A stretch of DNA of 64,000 nucleotides from Saitoella complicata NRRL Y-17804 (GCF_001661265.1 NW_017566996.1:496001-560000); one strand, 5' to 3'. Counted from the first letter of the stretch, positions 1-10,972 are shown. Numbers and translations are program-made. Notes: generated by a model not told the origin, from the letters alone.

Positions 1-33
1 AGTTGTTACTTGATCTTAGATTGTATGGCGGAG

Positions 34-1501
34 TTACCTTTTCTCAATGAACTCCGCACCACCTATGAACGGCCGCAACACCTCAGGAATCCTCACTCTC
101 CCATCCTCCGTCTGCCCATTCTCCAAAATCGCAATAATCATCCTTGGCACCGCAACGGCCGTTCCATTCAGCGTATGTACGAACTTCAACCCATCCTGCG
201 TCCTATATCTCGTATTCAACCTCCGTGCCTGGTAGTCTGTGCAATTCGAAGCAGAGGATACTTCACCCCAGCCACGGGAAGGCATCCAAGCTTCGATATC
301 GTATTTGCGGTATGCGGATGCGCCGAGTTCGTGGGTCGGCATGTCGAGGACACGGGCGTGGAGGCCAAGTTCTGAGACGATTTCCTCCTGAAGTGTGCGG
401 ATTTCCTCGAGCATGGCGTCTGATGCGTGGGGTTCTGTCCACGCAAAGAGTTCGATCTTGGTGAACTCGTGCACACGGTAGAGGCCCTTGGCATCGAGTC
501 CGCCTGCGCCTGCTTCCGCACGGAAAGCGCGGCCGACACCGACGACGCGGCGGGGGAGGGATGATTCGGGGAAGATGGTGTCGATTTCGAGACCTGCGAG
601 GGGAATTTCGGCGGTTCCGGCTAGGCAGAGGTCGACAGTATTGTCAGCTGATCCGTGTGAGACGCGGTATGTCTGGTCATCTGCCGCGCCCTCTCTGGGT
701 CTGAATCCACATGCCGCAGCGACTTCAGTTCTCACGACATCGGGTGGTCTCACTGGCATGAAACCCTTTGAGATCGCTTTTTGGAGGGAGTAGTTGATGA
801 GGGCCTGTTCGAGGAGGACTGCGGAATTTTTGAGGTAGTACCATGAGCCACCTGAGACTCGGGATGCGGCGGTGAAGTCGACGAGGTCCAGGTCCTGCGC
901 GATGGTGACGTGGTCCTTGAGGTTAGGAGTGTCAAGCTTGGAGGAGGGGTTGAGGAGATCGACAGTTATTGCGTTTTCTTCGGGGCCGAGGGGTGCGGAG
1001 GGGTGGGTCGTGTTGGGTAGCGTCAATCCTGTGTTGAGGAGTTGTGCTTCTGTATCCCGTAATGCTTGCTCCTGCGCTTGAATGGGCGCTTTAAGCTTGC
1101 TGGCTTCCTGTACTAGTTCCTTCTTTTTGCCATTGGGAGCCGCTTTGATGCGATCCGTTAACGCATTTCGTTGTCGGAGCATGTTGTTCAATCCCCTTGT
1201 CTTCTCGGTAAAATCATCGTAGAACGCAACGAGCTTTGCCACATTCGGTGCTGCCTTTGCGAAATTTCGATCTACACAGTTCTTCTCGACTAATTCCGCA
1301 TTGTCGCGAACGTATTTGTAGTCCAACCGGGGCTTGGGAAGGGGGCTATGGGCGGCCGAGGAGACTGCAGGGATCGATCAGCTCCATTGCTCCACTCTCA
1401 ACGACCACGTCTCCAAGCGCACCTGCGAAAGTTCTTCTGAGCTTCTGTGGCTGGACCGCTCGTCGTCCGCCGGTCTTACAAGCTGTACAGACCCAATTCA
1501 T
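34..1501 (-). CDS. DIA4: Mitochondrial seryl-tRNA synthetase
   Basis: Charges tRNA-Ser with serine, probably in mitochondria (yeast Dia4 / animal SARS2 family). Two exons on the minus strand, 1423–1501 and 34–1364, are joined by a 58-nt intron (1365–1422, gtgcgc...ctgcag) and give about 469 residues. The large exon has no usable ATG of its own. Splicing to the short upstream exon restores the frame (GCA G|TC) and adds a presequence-like N-terminus starting MNWVCTACKTGGRRAVQPQK, rich in Arg/Lys and without acidic residues. The class II synthetase core follows a coiled-coil tRNA-binding arm: motif 2 around GVGRAFRAEAG and motif 3 around HTLNGTAVAVPR are intact. The gene is divergent from CCT3. 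Identity as SerRS is secure. Mitochondrial location is inferred from the presequence. Confidence 0.93.
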
Positions 1502-1542
1502 GATTTCCAATATTCGGTAGGTAACGTCGACAACCTCGGATG

Positions 1543-1548
1543 CACGTG
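1543..1548. promoter_or_regulatory. CACGTG box in the SerRS|CCT3 divergent promoter
   Basis: A palindromic CACGTG lies 42 nt upstream of the SerRS ATG, inside the 309-bp gap shared with CCT3. Such E-boxes bind bHLH factors of the Cbf1 type in fungi. The same box recurs near the ATGs of several other housekeeping genes in this window. No other gene is seen in the 1502–1810 gap, which otherwise holds the CCT3 leader and its intron. Confidence 0.4.
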
Positions 1549-1635
1549 AGGCTCAACGCGCATCGCACCTGCAGGGCACCTGAACCTTACGAGACGAGCA
1601 ACGACGAGGAATAACAGAAGGCAATCAGATAGAAG

Positions 1636-1801
1636 GTACGTAGTCTTGTCATCGCGTTTAAGGAATGGAATTGGTCGAGGAGCTCTGTGGATCTTCGCGT
1701 TCGGCTTGACTCTAAAGTTCTGCTTCAGGAGCTTTTGGTGTTTCTATTTCTTCGACGACGCGACATATTGGTGCAATGAATGCTAACATTGCTTGCTACA
1801 G
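1636..1801 (+). other. 5'UTR intron of CCT3
   Basis: A consensus donor (gtacgt) at 1636 and an acceptor (gctacag) ending at 1801 enclose a textbook branch site, tgctaac, at 1781–1787. The intron is 166 nt, long for this locus. No ATG lies between 1550 and the donor, and the coding frame starts 9 nt after the acceptor, so it interrupts the leader rather than the coding sequence. Confidence 0.75.
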
Positions 1802-1810
1802 TCTGTCATT

Positions 1811-3454
1811 ATGAACGCCCCTGTCATCGTCGTCAACAACAACGGCGAACGCCAAACCGGCCGTAAGGCCCAGACCTCTAACATCACCGCGGCCAAGACC
1901 GTCGCCGACATCATCCGCACATGTCTTGGACCAAAAGCCATGTTGAAGATGCTCCTCGACCCTATGGGCGGTGTCCTCCTCACCAACGATGGTCACTCCA
2001 TTCTCCGTGAAATCGATGTTGCTCACCCTGCCGCTAAGTCCATGATCGAGCTCTCAAGAACACAGGACGAGGAGGTCGGTGATGGAACTACCACTGTCAT
2101 TATCTTGGCTGGAGAGATTCTTGCGTATGCTCTTCCTCATTTGGAGAGGAACATCCATCCTGTTGTTATTATTTCGGCGTTGAAGGAGGCTTTGAAGGAT
2201 GCTTTGGACATCGTGGAGAAGGTTTCGATTCCCGTGAATGTTGAGGATGATAAGGAGATGACTCGCTTGATTTCCGCATCTATTGGTACCAAGTTCGTCG
2301 CCAAGTGGAACGACCTTATGTGCAAACTTGCTCTTGATGCCGTCCGTACCGTCGCGACCGACGTCAACGGCCGTGCTGAGGTCGATGTCAAGCGTTACGC
2401 ACGTATTGAGAAGGTTCCCGGAGGTGATGTCGAGGAGTCACGAGTATTGGACGGTGTCATGCTCAACAAAGATATTACCCACCCCAAGATGCGCAGACGG
2501 ATCGAGCACCCCCGTGTCGTCCTCTTGGACTGTCCCCTTGAATACAAAAAGGGAGAGTCTCAAACCAATATTGAGATCACAAAGGAGGAGGACTGGAACC
2601 GTATCTTACAGATTGAGGAGGAGCAGGTAAAGGCTATGTGTGAGGCCGTTCTTGCGTTGAAGCCTGATCTCGTTATTACCGAGAAGGGAGTATCAGATTT
2701 GGCGCAGCACTACTTCTTGAAGGCGAATGTTACTGCGCTGAGACGAGTGAGGAAGTCTGACAATAACCGTATCGCACGAGCAACGGGTGCTACCATTGTC
2801 AACCGTGTCGAGGACTTGCACGAATCTGACGTCGGCACCGGCTGTGGTCTCTTCAACATCGAGAAGATCGGAGACGAGTATTTTACTTTCCTTACCAAGT
2901 GCAAGGACCCCAAAGCATGCACGATTCTCCTCCGCGGTCCATCAAAGGATATCATCAACGAGGTCGAGCGTAACCTCCAGGACGCCATGTCCGTTGCCCG
3001 CAACGTCTTCTTCCACCCCAAGCTCGCCCCAGGAGGTGGAGCGACCGAAATGGCCGTCTCTGTTGGTCTTGCCGAAAAAGCTCGCTCAATCGAAGGCGTC
3101 ATGCAATGGCCCTACCGCGCCGTCGCCGACGCAATGGAAGTCATCCCCCGCACCCTCGTCCAAAACTGCGGTGCAAACCCCGTTAAAGTCCTTACCCAAC
3201 TCCGCGCAAAACACGTCGAAGGCCAATCCTCCTTCGGTATCGACGGCGATAACGGCAAGATTGTTGATATGCACACATATGGTATTTGGGAGCCTCAACA
3301 GGTTAAGACTCAGAGTTTGAAGACCGCGATTGAAAGTGCGTGTATGTTGTTGCGTGTTGATGATATTGTGTCTGCGAAGAGGGCTGCTTCTGGTGCTGGG
3401 AACCGCATGGGTGGACCTCAGGATGCGCCTGAGGAGGCTGAGGGTCAGCAGTAA
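1811..3454 (+). CDS. CCT3: CCT/TRiC chaperonin subunit gamma
   Basis: Gamma subunit of the hetero-oligomeric cytosolic chaperonin that folds actin, tubulin and WD-repeat proteins. A single coding exon encodes 547 residues, the usual family length. The ATG at 1811 was chosen because MNAPVIVVNNN followed by GRKAQ matches the conserved CCT3 N-terminus. Group II chaperonin motifs are present: LGPKAMLKMLLDPMGG near residue 42, the ATP-site GDGTTT near residue 90, and GGGATEMA in the C-terminal equatorial half. A 166-nt intron sits in the leader just before the ATG. The gene converges on RPC9, leaving about 135 nt between the stop codons. Confidence 0.97.
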   Translation: MNAPVIVVNNNGERQTGRKAQTSNITAAKTVADIIRTCLGPKAMLKMLLDPMGGVLLTNDGHSILREIDVAHPAAKSMIELSRTQDEEVGDGTTTVIILAGEILAYALPHLERNIHPVVIISALKEALKDALDIVEKVSIPVNVEDDKEMTRLISASIGTKFVAKWNDLMCKLALDAVRTVATDVNGRAEVDVKRYARIEKVPGGDVEESRVLDGVMLNKDITHPKMRRRIEHPRVVLLDCPLEYKKGESQTNIEITKEEDWNRILQIEEEQVKAMCEAVLALKPDLVITEKGVSDLAQHYFLKANVTALRRVRKSDNNRIARATGATIVNRVEDLHESDVGTGCGLFNIEKIGDEYFTFLTKCKDPKACTILLRGPSKDIINEVERNLQDAMSVARNVFFHPKLAPGGGATEMAVSVGLAEKARSIEGVMQWPYRAVADAMEVIPRTLVQNCGANPVKVLTQLRAKHVEGQSSFGIDGDNGKIVDMHTYGIWEPQQVKTQSLKTAIESACMLLRVDDIVSAKRAASGAGNRMGGPQDAPEEAEGQQ

Positions 3455-3589
3455 GTCGTGGGTGTTTAGACATTATTGGGAGTGTAAAGTAAAAATCTTG
3501 ATTAATCATAGACGATGTTTTGCCTTGGGTATATTGTGATTGTCTATATCCTTTTCCGTTTGGTATCGTACGCCATCCTTTAAGTCTGA

Positions 3590-4286
3590 TTATTCCTCCA
3601 TTGCATCGTCATCGTCATCGTGTTCCGCCTTGGCTTCTTCCTCATTGTCTTGATATCTGACTTGATGTTCCTCCTGATATTCTTCCTCTTGGGACCTGCC
3701 TTCCTGGTATCCGCCCTCCTGTCCATCCTGGTGCTCATATCCCTCTCCACCTTCCTCGTACCCCTCACCATTCTCCATTTCTGCATTCTCCTCAGCCGTA
3801 ACCCCAAATAACCCGAGAATGGCGTGCATGTCTTCCTCACTCATCCGATTCTCCATTTCCTCAACAATGTTGTATAAATCCACTGCAGCTTTTGGTCTCG
3901 AGTTAATGATCTGCAGTGTTTCTGCCTTCGTGAGATCGAAGTGTGCAAGATCCTGAGACAGTTGAACGATCTCTTCTGCGGTATAGTTTGCTGCTGGAGA
4001 TGATTTCAGGTAATCAAGAAGCTGTGAGCCAAGTCAGCAAATTCTAGCAGATAGCTGAGGGAGATGGGCCGATGCCTCACCTCATACTGGATAGTCCTGA
4101 AGTTCGCTGAGCCCAGAGCAGCTGCTGAACCCAGTACTCGCGCTGTCTCCTTCTGCCGTTCCTCAATTTCTCTGAAATGTGCGAGGACTTCGTAATCTGT
4201 AAGGAATGCCTCCCTTACCTTCAGGATCTGTAGGGCAATTTAGCGAGAGTCAAAGTAGAGCTCGATCTGAGCAGCCATACCTTCAT
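3590..4286 (-). CDS. RPC17: RNA polymerase III subunit RPC9 (Rpc17/CRCP)
   Basis: Stalk subunit of RNA polymerase III, pairing with Rpc25/RPC8 and contacting TFIIIB at initiation. There are three exons: 4281–4286 (only ATG AAG), 4081–4227 and 3590–4021, with introns of 53 and 59 nt, giving 194 residues. The N-terminus KVREAFLTDYEVLAHF and the HRDC-like block around DLTKAETLQIINSRP and NRMSEEDMHAIL match the RPC9 family. Yeast and human homologues are about 150–160 residues. The excess here is an acidic, Gly/Gln/Tyr-rich tail of about 70 residues ending in DDDDDAMEE. The first exon holds just two codons; reading through 4201–4227 rather than splicing there preserves the conserved N-terminus. 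A CACGTG lies 77 nt upstream. Confidence 0.93.
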
Positions 4287-4362
4287 GACTCCTGGCGCTC
4301 TCGTCGCAGGGCTGTTGTTCAGAAGTGTACGTACATACAAAGTCTACGTTACAGAGTACGCG

Positions 4363-4368
4363 CACGTG
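4363..4368. promoter_or_regulatory. CACGTG box upstream of RPC9
   Basis: CACGTG in the context cgCACGTGaa, 77 nt upstream of the RPC9 ATG, in the 189-bp gap between RPC9 and the stop of URC1. It is one of a set of similarly placed E-boxes in this window. Confidence 0.4.
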
Positions 4369-4475
4369 AACTGGGAAACAGTGCCTACATGTTCCGAATA
4401 TGGTAATAGGATGGGGGAATGAACCGAATCTGTACTCGGAAATAGGTATCATTGGTGTACAACGAAGAGAAAAAA

Positions 4476-6785
4476 TTATAGTTCAACGCCTCGCTTCCAC
4501 TTCTCACCGGTTTCACAACATCTTTCTGGTTGTGGCTCGTTCATATGACAGCTAGGCACACGAGTAATCTATGTGAGTCTCCCTTGGCTTGTTAGGCGGT
4601 AAATGTCAAGTTTAATGCTGCAGAGCCGCCTGATTAGCTGATGGATCTCAACATTCAGTCGGAAGACCTACGTCAACATCATCCCAAGTCCTCCCATGCA
4701 CACCAGCAAGGTCCTCCATCGTGGGAATTGCACCAGAAGTGAAGTATCCAGAGTGAATCTTGGCGTCAATCTCAACGCGGGAATCTGCAAGTCACCTATT
4801 AGCATCGGAAAAACTACAATTCGTTTAGGGACTCACCGTCTGGAATCATATCGTCCGGAATAGGTACGCGTTCGTAAATAGGGATGCCGCTGTCGACAAT
4901 CGCATCGTGTTTCTGTGGAAAAGTCAGTGCAAGCGCGAAAGAGCTGGCTGAATGACTTCCTCACCATGTTTGACATGGACAGCATCCTATCGACTTTCTG
5001 GATACCAAGCCAATGCAAGATATCCGGCATCAGTGCCTGGAACCTCATGTCCTTCACACCGGCAATACCTGTAATCGGTCGTCAGCAGCAGAACTCACAG
5101 AACTGTACTCAAAACCTGCTTACCTTCAGTACGAGCAAAGTACTTGTCAGCAGTATCACCCGTCCTCTTCCTAACATTGTAAACCAAGTACTTGGTAACC
5201 TCACCCAATGCTCTTCCCTCCTTCCTGAAGTAGATCACCACACCACTTCCACCATTCTGTGCCTCCTTAACAGCCTCCTCAATACCGAACAACAGGTATG
5301 GTCGACACGTGCAGATATCAGATGAGAAGACATCTGATCCGTTACACTCATCGTGGATACGGAGAGCGAGGCGGTTGTTTGGGTTGGAGACCTTGGCGGG
5401 GTCACCGAAGATATAGACTGTCAACCCGCCGATAGGTGGGAGGAAGACCTTGAGGTCGGGGCGGGTGATCAACTCGGGGTAAGAACCTCCAGTGTCCTCG
5501 AACAATGCCCTCCTCAGAGTTCCCTCCTCGATGCCGAAACGCTTGGCGACCCCAGGGAGATACCATACTGGCTCAACCGCAACTTTGGTGACAGCGAGTT
5601 CACCAGACTGGTTCACAACAACCTTACCGTCTACTTGTATTCTACCTTTCTTGACTGCATCCTCTAATTCCATCAGTTTCATGTGCGCTTTAGTGACTGC
5701 GATCGTGGGACGGATGTCCAGTCCTGCTTCCAGCTGGGAGGAGAAGAGAGAAGCTACGGCGTGACCGAAGGGATCTGTATTGAGAAGTTAGCCGATATCG
5801 TAGATTTGTCGGACATGGTCTTCAATACCCATCGACACAATTTTCTCAGGATCACTCCACTGCGGTTGCTGCATGATAGGAACGGGAGGCTGTGTATGGG
5901 TGAAGTCTGGCTTGTGGTTGATTGGGAGGTCACCCATAGCGACAGCAAGGGCATGGTAGATCGAGTATGACTGTATGTCGTCGTTACTTAGCCGAGCTTG
6001 AAGAAAGCTGCTTGACGGGGAACTACTTACACCACCATGCGCACCGATCGCATTCCTCTTACGGATGGTAGAAGGCTGGCGAGCCACGATAACTGTCTCA
6101 AACAGTCAGCCTTTGCGTAGGACGTCGCGAATTCTTTGGGACATACTTGGCCCTCTAGCTCTCGGGTCCTCAGCACCCCACTTCAACGGAACAGGATCAA
6201 CTCCTGACTGGCCAGGGTACGTAGTCAAAACCACTCTCTTCCCCCAACCATCTTCGATTCTCTCTTTCACATCCGTAACCTTCCTTTCCCCGGTGAAAAT
6301 AGCCCTCGTGCTCATGGCACCGTTGTTCATCGGCATAGGGGTCACCGTGGGAGACAAAGGGACACCAGCGGGAAGGCCGGGGTTTGGCGGCGTGCCGTTG
6401 AGGACGGAGGCAATTGACTCCACTGAGCCGCGACGACTGCTTGAGGAGCCAGATATGGCTGCAACTTGGGATTTGAGAGAGTCAATGGTTGCGAGGGTTG
6501 AGGAGGTGGTGAGGTCGAACTGTGTCCAGTCAGTCAGCAGGTGCCCCAAGGCATAGTCGATGACGGAAACATACCTTCTGAGCAAGCTTATCCTGGTCCA
6601 ATTTGAGTGACTGTACGCACTCGTCAGCCTACGCTTCACGGACCAGAACCGGATATGCGAGTGCATACCCTAATTGTCTCAAGAATTTGGCCCAACAGAG
6701 CACTTTCGGTCGAAGTAGCGGTGCTTCCAGGTATCATAGCAGCGGGGGTCATTGTTGTTTGTTCAAATGTATCTGATTCAGGCAT
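4476..6785 (-). CDS. URC1: Uracil catabolism protein Urc1 (GTP cyclohydrolase II-like)
   Basis: Member of the fungal URC pathway, which degrades uracil as a nitrogen source; Urc1 is a paralogue of GTP cyclohydrolase II and its exact reaction is not settled. Ten exons (6669–6785, 6575–6610, 6147–6519, 6031–6092, 5829–5970, 5124–5774, 4965–5068, 4837–4912, 4672–4784, 4476–4568) keep frame through nine introns (52–60 nt, one of 103) and encode 588 residues. The zinc motif of GTP cyclohydrolase II is intact as C-x10-C-x-C within HDECNGSDVFSSDICTC. The RxEGR-type loop reads FRKEGRALG. The N-terminal third is Ser/Pro-rich and poorly conserved. A uracil phosphoribosyltransferase, which acts in the same pathway, lies near 55.5 kb. 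Confidence 0.92.
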
Positions 6786-7051
6786 TGTATGCGGGTCTTT
6801 GGAGTTGCGGTCTTATACTGCTGAGCTCCTCTTCCGACGTCGGGAAGCAGCCGACATACAGTACAGTCCAGTACCACGGCACGCGCGCCCGACCCCGCCG
6901 CTGCGTACATACCTCGTACGGCTGCCGTAGCGATTAGAGATAGGGAGGGACCAGCGGATACCTACAGGGGACATATATGCAATGCTATTGGATTGTCAAT
7001 TTGTCTAATGAGAACCGTCCTCCTAATCCAATTGTTCTGCCGTCGCTTGAC

Positions 7052-9100
7052 CTACTCCACGGGCAGTTTGTCCTCCCCCTTCGCCGTCATCGCCGCCTGG
7101 AAATTCGAGCTCGTATCCATCTTCAACACCTCCCTCAAAGCCATCGTAGCATACTGACTCGTCCCCAACGCTAACTTGACCACAATCGCCGTAAACGCAC
7201 CATCCTGACCCCTCTCCCCCGCCTCGACATTCGTGTTCATCAACAAATCAAGATCGGTACGAACGAGCTGTTTGTCTCCGTCGGAGTACTTGACGATTTC
7301 CCAGGATACGGTGGAGGGACGGTAGACGATCTTGCGGTAGTTTCCGGTGAGGGAGAGTTCGCGGACGGAGCGGTACATGTCGAAAGGGTTGAGGGAGTCC
7401 TTGGCCATGATGTCGACGTATGCTTGCTTGGTGTCGTTCTTTGGGTACTGAATTTCGGTACCAGGGGTAGGAAGGACGATGTCGTGAATGGTGTACTTGC
7501 CGCTGTCCACATCCTCCTGCGTGAGAATCTTGACCTTGGGCACAGTGCTGACGACAGGCGCGTCATTGTTGTGCATGGTAGAAGTCTCGAGCTCGGGAGC
7601 CTCCTCATCAACAACATCCTGAGTCTTTCCTTCGACCTTCTCCTCTTCCACAAGAACCAAGTCTCCGACGACGGGCTTCAATCCAAAGTTCTTGATTCTC
7701 TCGCTCACAACCAAGTTCCAGACGTAAGACTGGTAACTGTGTACATACAACAACCTCAGGTTCCTAGGCACAGCCTGGAACGCAGCAGAGTAGTTTCTGG
7801 TGTTACCAGTGTTAACCATAGCCTGCAGCACAGCATACTCAGCCACACAGTTTCTCGGCATCAACTTCAGGGCCTTCGCGGGGTCCTTGGTCTCTTTCCA
7901 AACTCGTCTAGCTTCGACAGATTCTGCACGCATGAACTTACGTTCGGCGAGGATGAGCTCGACAGCTGCTTCCCAGTTGGACTGGAGGAGTAGGATTCCA
8001 GCGTCATGGGTTCCGATCGACGAAGTACCGAAGCGCTGCATACCAAAGTAGTTGATGAAACCTTGTTCTTTCAGGGTTTGCATGGCGGTGTTGATCTGTT
8101 CCACGTTCTCGGCCTTGACGTTACGGAGAGTAATTGTGAACTCATTGCCCTTGAGCTGGCCCAATGCCAGCTGGTGGGGACTGTAGCTGAAGTTACCGAT
8201 CTTGAAGCCGTAGAGAGACTTGTTCAGGTTCTGCAGACGTTCGTGCTTGATTCGGTGGATAGAGAAGCGCTGGACGGTACAACCACGCCTATCCTTCGTT
8301 CCCGCAAAGCCAATAGATTTGTTCGAGATCTTGAGCAACTTGGCCAAGATAGACGCACACTCCATCGTATCCTTATTCTCCTTGTAGAGGTAGAAATGAC
8401 AGAACTCGCCACCCAACTCCTCCCAAGTCTTCTGCTCGACCTGACGATTTACTCGGGGCTTTGAGCGGTCTCCGCCACGTTGGTTGCGCTGTTTCTTTTT
8501 GAGAAGAGTGAACTTGATGGCGCCGGTTTCGATCATTTCGGTTTCGAACATGCCGGGGAAGACCTTGCGGGTCGTTTGGTGGACGTTTGTACGCTCATCT
8601 TTGTCGAGGTCCGCACGGGTGAGGACGGGACCGGAGGCGGCGGATGCACCGTTGGTGTTGACGAGCTGGATAACCTTCTCCAAGCACTCCTCGCCGATGA
8701 GAGCAGCCATCTCCGCGCGTCCCTCGGGAGTGATCTCAAAGTCCTTCTTCTCTTCTTCAATAGGCTTCGGCTTCTCCTCCTCCTTTGGTGCCTCCTTAAC
8801 CACCACCTCCTCCTTCTTCTCCCCACTCGTAGCCTCAGTCTCAGGCTTCTTGTCCTCCTTCTGCCTCAACTCGGTCAAGTGCACAACATTTCCCTCGAGA
8901 TCAATCTCGTTGACCAAGAAATCGGTGTACCTCTGCTTGATGATGGCCGAAAAACCGGGCGCGGAAGGATTGATGTACTCGGTAATACCGACGTCAGTTT
9001 CACAATACGGCTTCAACTCGCCTGCAGGAGTCGACTCGATCCTGGCTCTCTTGGCCGGACGGTCGTTGGGTGGGGAAGCGAGGCGGGCTTCGGCGGACAT
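7052..9100 (-). CDS. PUS7: Multisubstrate pseudouridine synthase Pus7 (TruD family)
   Basis: Converts uridine to pseudouridine in tRNAs, U2 snRNA and mRNA. One exon, 682 residues (yeast Pus7 is 676). The open frame continues upstream towards GPI3, but the first ATG is at 9100 (MSAEARLASPP). The TruD core is clear: FAGTKDRRGCTVQRFS carries the catalytic Asp, followed by SPHQLALGQLKGNEF and FINYFGMQRFG. A charged, Lys/Glu-rich insert occupies roughly residues 60–120. The gene is divergent from GPI3 with 228 bp between the ATGs. Confidence 0.95.
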   Translation of the reverse strand: MSAEARLASPPNDRPAKRARIESTPAGELKPYCETDVGITEYINPSAPGFSAIIKQRYTDFLVNEIDLEGNVVHLTELRQKEDKKPETEATSGEKKEEVVVKEAPKEEEKPKPIEEEKKDFEITPEGRAEMAALIGEECLEKVIQLVNTNGASAASGPVLTRADLDKDERTNVHQTTRKVFPGMFETEMIETGAIKFTLLKKKQRNQRGGDRSKPRVNRQVEQKTWEELGGEFCHFYLYKENKDTMECASILAKLLKISNKSIGFAGTKDRRGCTVQRFSIHRIKHERLQNLNKSLYGFKIGNFSYSPHQLALGQLKGNEFTITLRNVKAENVEQINTAMQTLKEQGFINYFGMQRFGTSSIGTHDAGILLLQSNWEAAVELILAERKFMRAESVEARRVWKETKDPAKALKLMPRNCVAEYAVLQAMVNTGNTRNYSAAFQAVPRNLRLLYVHSYQSYVWNLVVSERIKNFGLKPVVGDLVLVEEEKVEGKTQDVVDEEAPELETSTMHNNDAPVVSTVPKVKILTQEDVDSGKYTIHDIVLPTPGTEIQYPKNDTKQAYVDIMAKDSLNPFDMYRSVRELSLTGNYRKIVYRPSTVSWEIVKYSDGDKQLVRTDLDLLMNTNVEAGERGQDGAFTAIVVKLALGTSQYATMALREVLKMDTSSNFQAAMTAKGEDKLPVE

Positions 9101-9258
9101 GGCGGACGGGGTGGGTCGGAATGCACTGAAAGGCCGGGAGAATAAAGGACCTCGACGAACGGCGGATCGAAGGATCTGCTTGGACGGAATGGTGAAAGAG
9201 GTTTCTTCGAGGACTCTGGAGTAGCAGAGCGCGCAAAATGGACGATAGAGCTTATCAG

Positions 9259-9264
9259 CACGTG
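9259..9264. promoter_or_regulatory. CACGTG box in the PUS7|GPI3 divergent promoter
   Basis: The sequence agCACGTGac lies 65 nt upstream of the GPI3 ATG and 159 nt upstream of the PUS7 ATG, so it could serve either gene. Confidence 0.4.
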
Positions 9265-9328
9265 ACACCGACAACGACACCGAAACCGACAACAACCATG
9301 ACCATATGCCGTGAATGCACAGCCGACA

Positions 9329-10811
9329 ATGACCAATGGACGAAAGCGACGGCGGTATCGGATAGCGTATGTCACTGGCTTCGTGTCTCTGCAAAACAGC
9401 GGCTTACTCGGGCATGCAGGATGGTCTCTGACTTCTTCTATCCACAATCAGGTGGCATTGAATCGCATATATACCAGTTATCACAGGTGCAATATCTGTT
9501 GCTTTGGTTTGGACTACCTGCTTATGCAATGTACAGAGACTTATCGACCGAGGACACAAAGTCATCGTAATCACCCACGCCTATGGCGACCGTTCCGGCG
9601 TTCGGATCACCACGAACGGCCTCAAAGTCTATTATGTGCCTTTCCTTACCATATACCGAGAAGCGACACTACCGACAGTCTTCTCATTCTTTCCAATATT
9701 CCGCAATATCATCATCCGAGAACGCGTTGACATCGTACACGGTCATGCATCACTCTCCTCGCTATGTCACGAAGCAATCCTACACGCACGGACAATGGGA
9801 ATCAAGGCAGTCTTTACCGACCACTCACTCTTTGGCTTTAAAGATGCCGCATCGATCTTCACCAACAAAATACTGAAATTCACTCTAAGTGACGTGGATC
9901 ATGTCATCTGCGTCTCGCATACATGCAAAGAAAATACCGTTCTTCGAGCAGCGCTAGATCCACAGATGGTCAGCGTGATCCCAAACGCAGTGGTCAGCGC
10001 GAACTTTACGCCTGCTCCTCATCGACGAGATCCACACCATACGACCATCATCGTCATTTCGCGACTTTTCTACAACAAGGGAATCGATTTACTGATCAAC
10101 CTTATTCCACGAATATGCGCATTACATCCAAGGGTACGCTTCATTATCGCAGGCGATGGGCCGAAAAGAATCGATCTGGAACAAATGCGCGAAAAACATC
10201 TGCTACAAGACCGTGTCGAAATGCTAGGTTCCATCCGACACGAAGACGTCAGAGACGTGATGGTACGAGGAGATATCTACCTCCACCCGTCACTCACCGA
10301 GGCATTCGGTACTGTCATCGTTGAAGCGGCATCATGCGGTCTCTACGTCGTTTGCACCCGCGTTGGAGGCGTACCAGAAGTCTTGCCAGAATACATGACA
10401 TCCTTCGCCCTACCCTCCGAAGACGACCTCGTCCACGCAACATCCCGCGCCATCGCTGCGCTCCGTACCCACCGCGTCGATACATCTACCTTCCACGAAG
10501 CTGTTGCAACAATGTACTCATGGACCAATGTCGCTGCACGGACAGAATTGGTGTATGATCATGTTAGTGAGATGCCTACCCTCGGTTTTGTGGAGAGGTT
10601 GAGGAGGTATTATGGGTGTGGTGTCTGGGCGGGGAAGTTGTTTTGTGTTTGCGTTGCTGTGGATTATTTGTTGGGTGTGTTGTTGGATTGGTGGAGGCCT
10701 GTTGAGAGTATTGATGTTGCGAGGGATTGGCCGAGGAAGAAGATGGTTGATGGTGAGCCGGAGAAGAATGAGGCTGAGAATCGGGGTGTGTGGGGTAAAG
10801 AGACAAGATGA
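9329..10811 (+). CDS. GPI3: GPI-anchor GlcNAc transferase catalytic subunit (PIG-A)
   Basis: Catalytic subunit of the ER complex that transfers GlcNAc from UDP-GlcNAc to phosphatidylinositol, the first step of GPI-anchor synthesis. Three exons (9329–9366, 9420–9486, 9537–10811) with introns of 53 and 50 nt give 459 residues (yeast Gpi3 is 452). Splicing reconstructs MVSDFFYPQSGGIESHIYQL followed by SQRLIDRGHKV, the GT4-family N-terminus. The EX7E glycosyltransferase motif is intact in EAFGTVIVE. A hydrophobic segment near the C-terminus (LFCVCVAVDYLLGVLLDWW) is the expected membrane anchor. It converges on RAT1. Confidence 0.96.
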
Positions 10812-10972
10812 GGGGTATTCTGGGCACATACTGTCTTTTGTGAAAGCGCGTTAGGACATCTGGAGTTATCTTCGCTCATACCCAGGCTTGAAATTCCGTT
10901 GAACACGCAATCATATTATCGTTCTTCACCTAACTCAATATCATGCCAAGATGCCCATGAAACCCGACGAAC

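Noticed and set aside
4201-4227. A possible 9-nt micro-exon in RPC9 with gtaagg/ttacag as an intron
   Set aside because: Splicing here would shift the frame. Reading through gives the conserved N-terminus VREAFLTDYEVLAHF.
8480-9224. Two plus-strand frames of more than 220 codons inside PUS7
   Set aside because: They are opposite to conserved TruD coding sequence. Their Leu/Ser-rich content is what antisense Glu/Lys codons produce.
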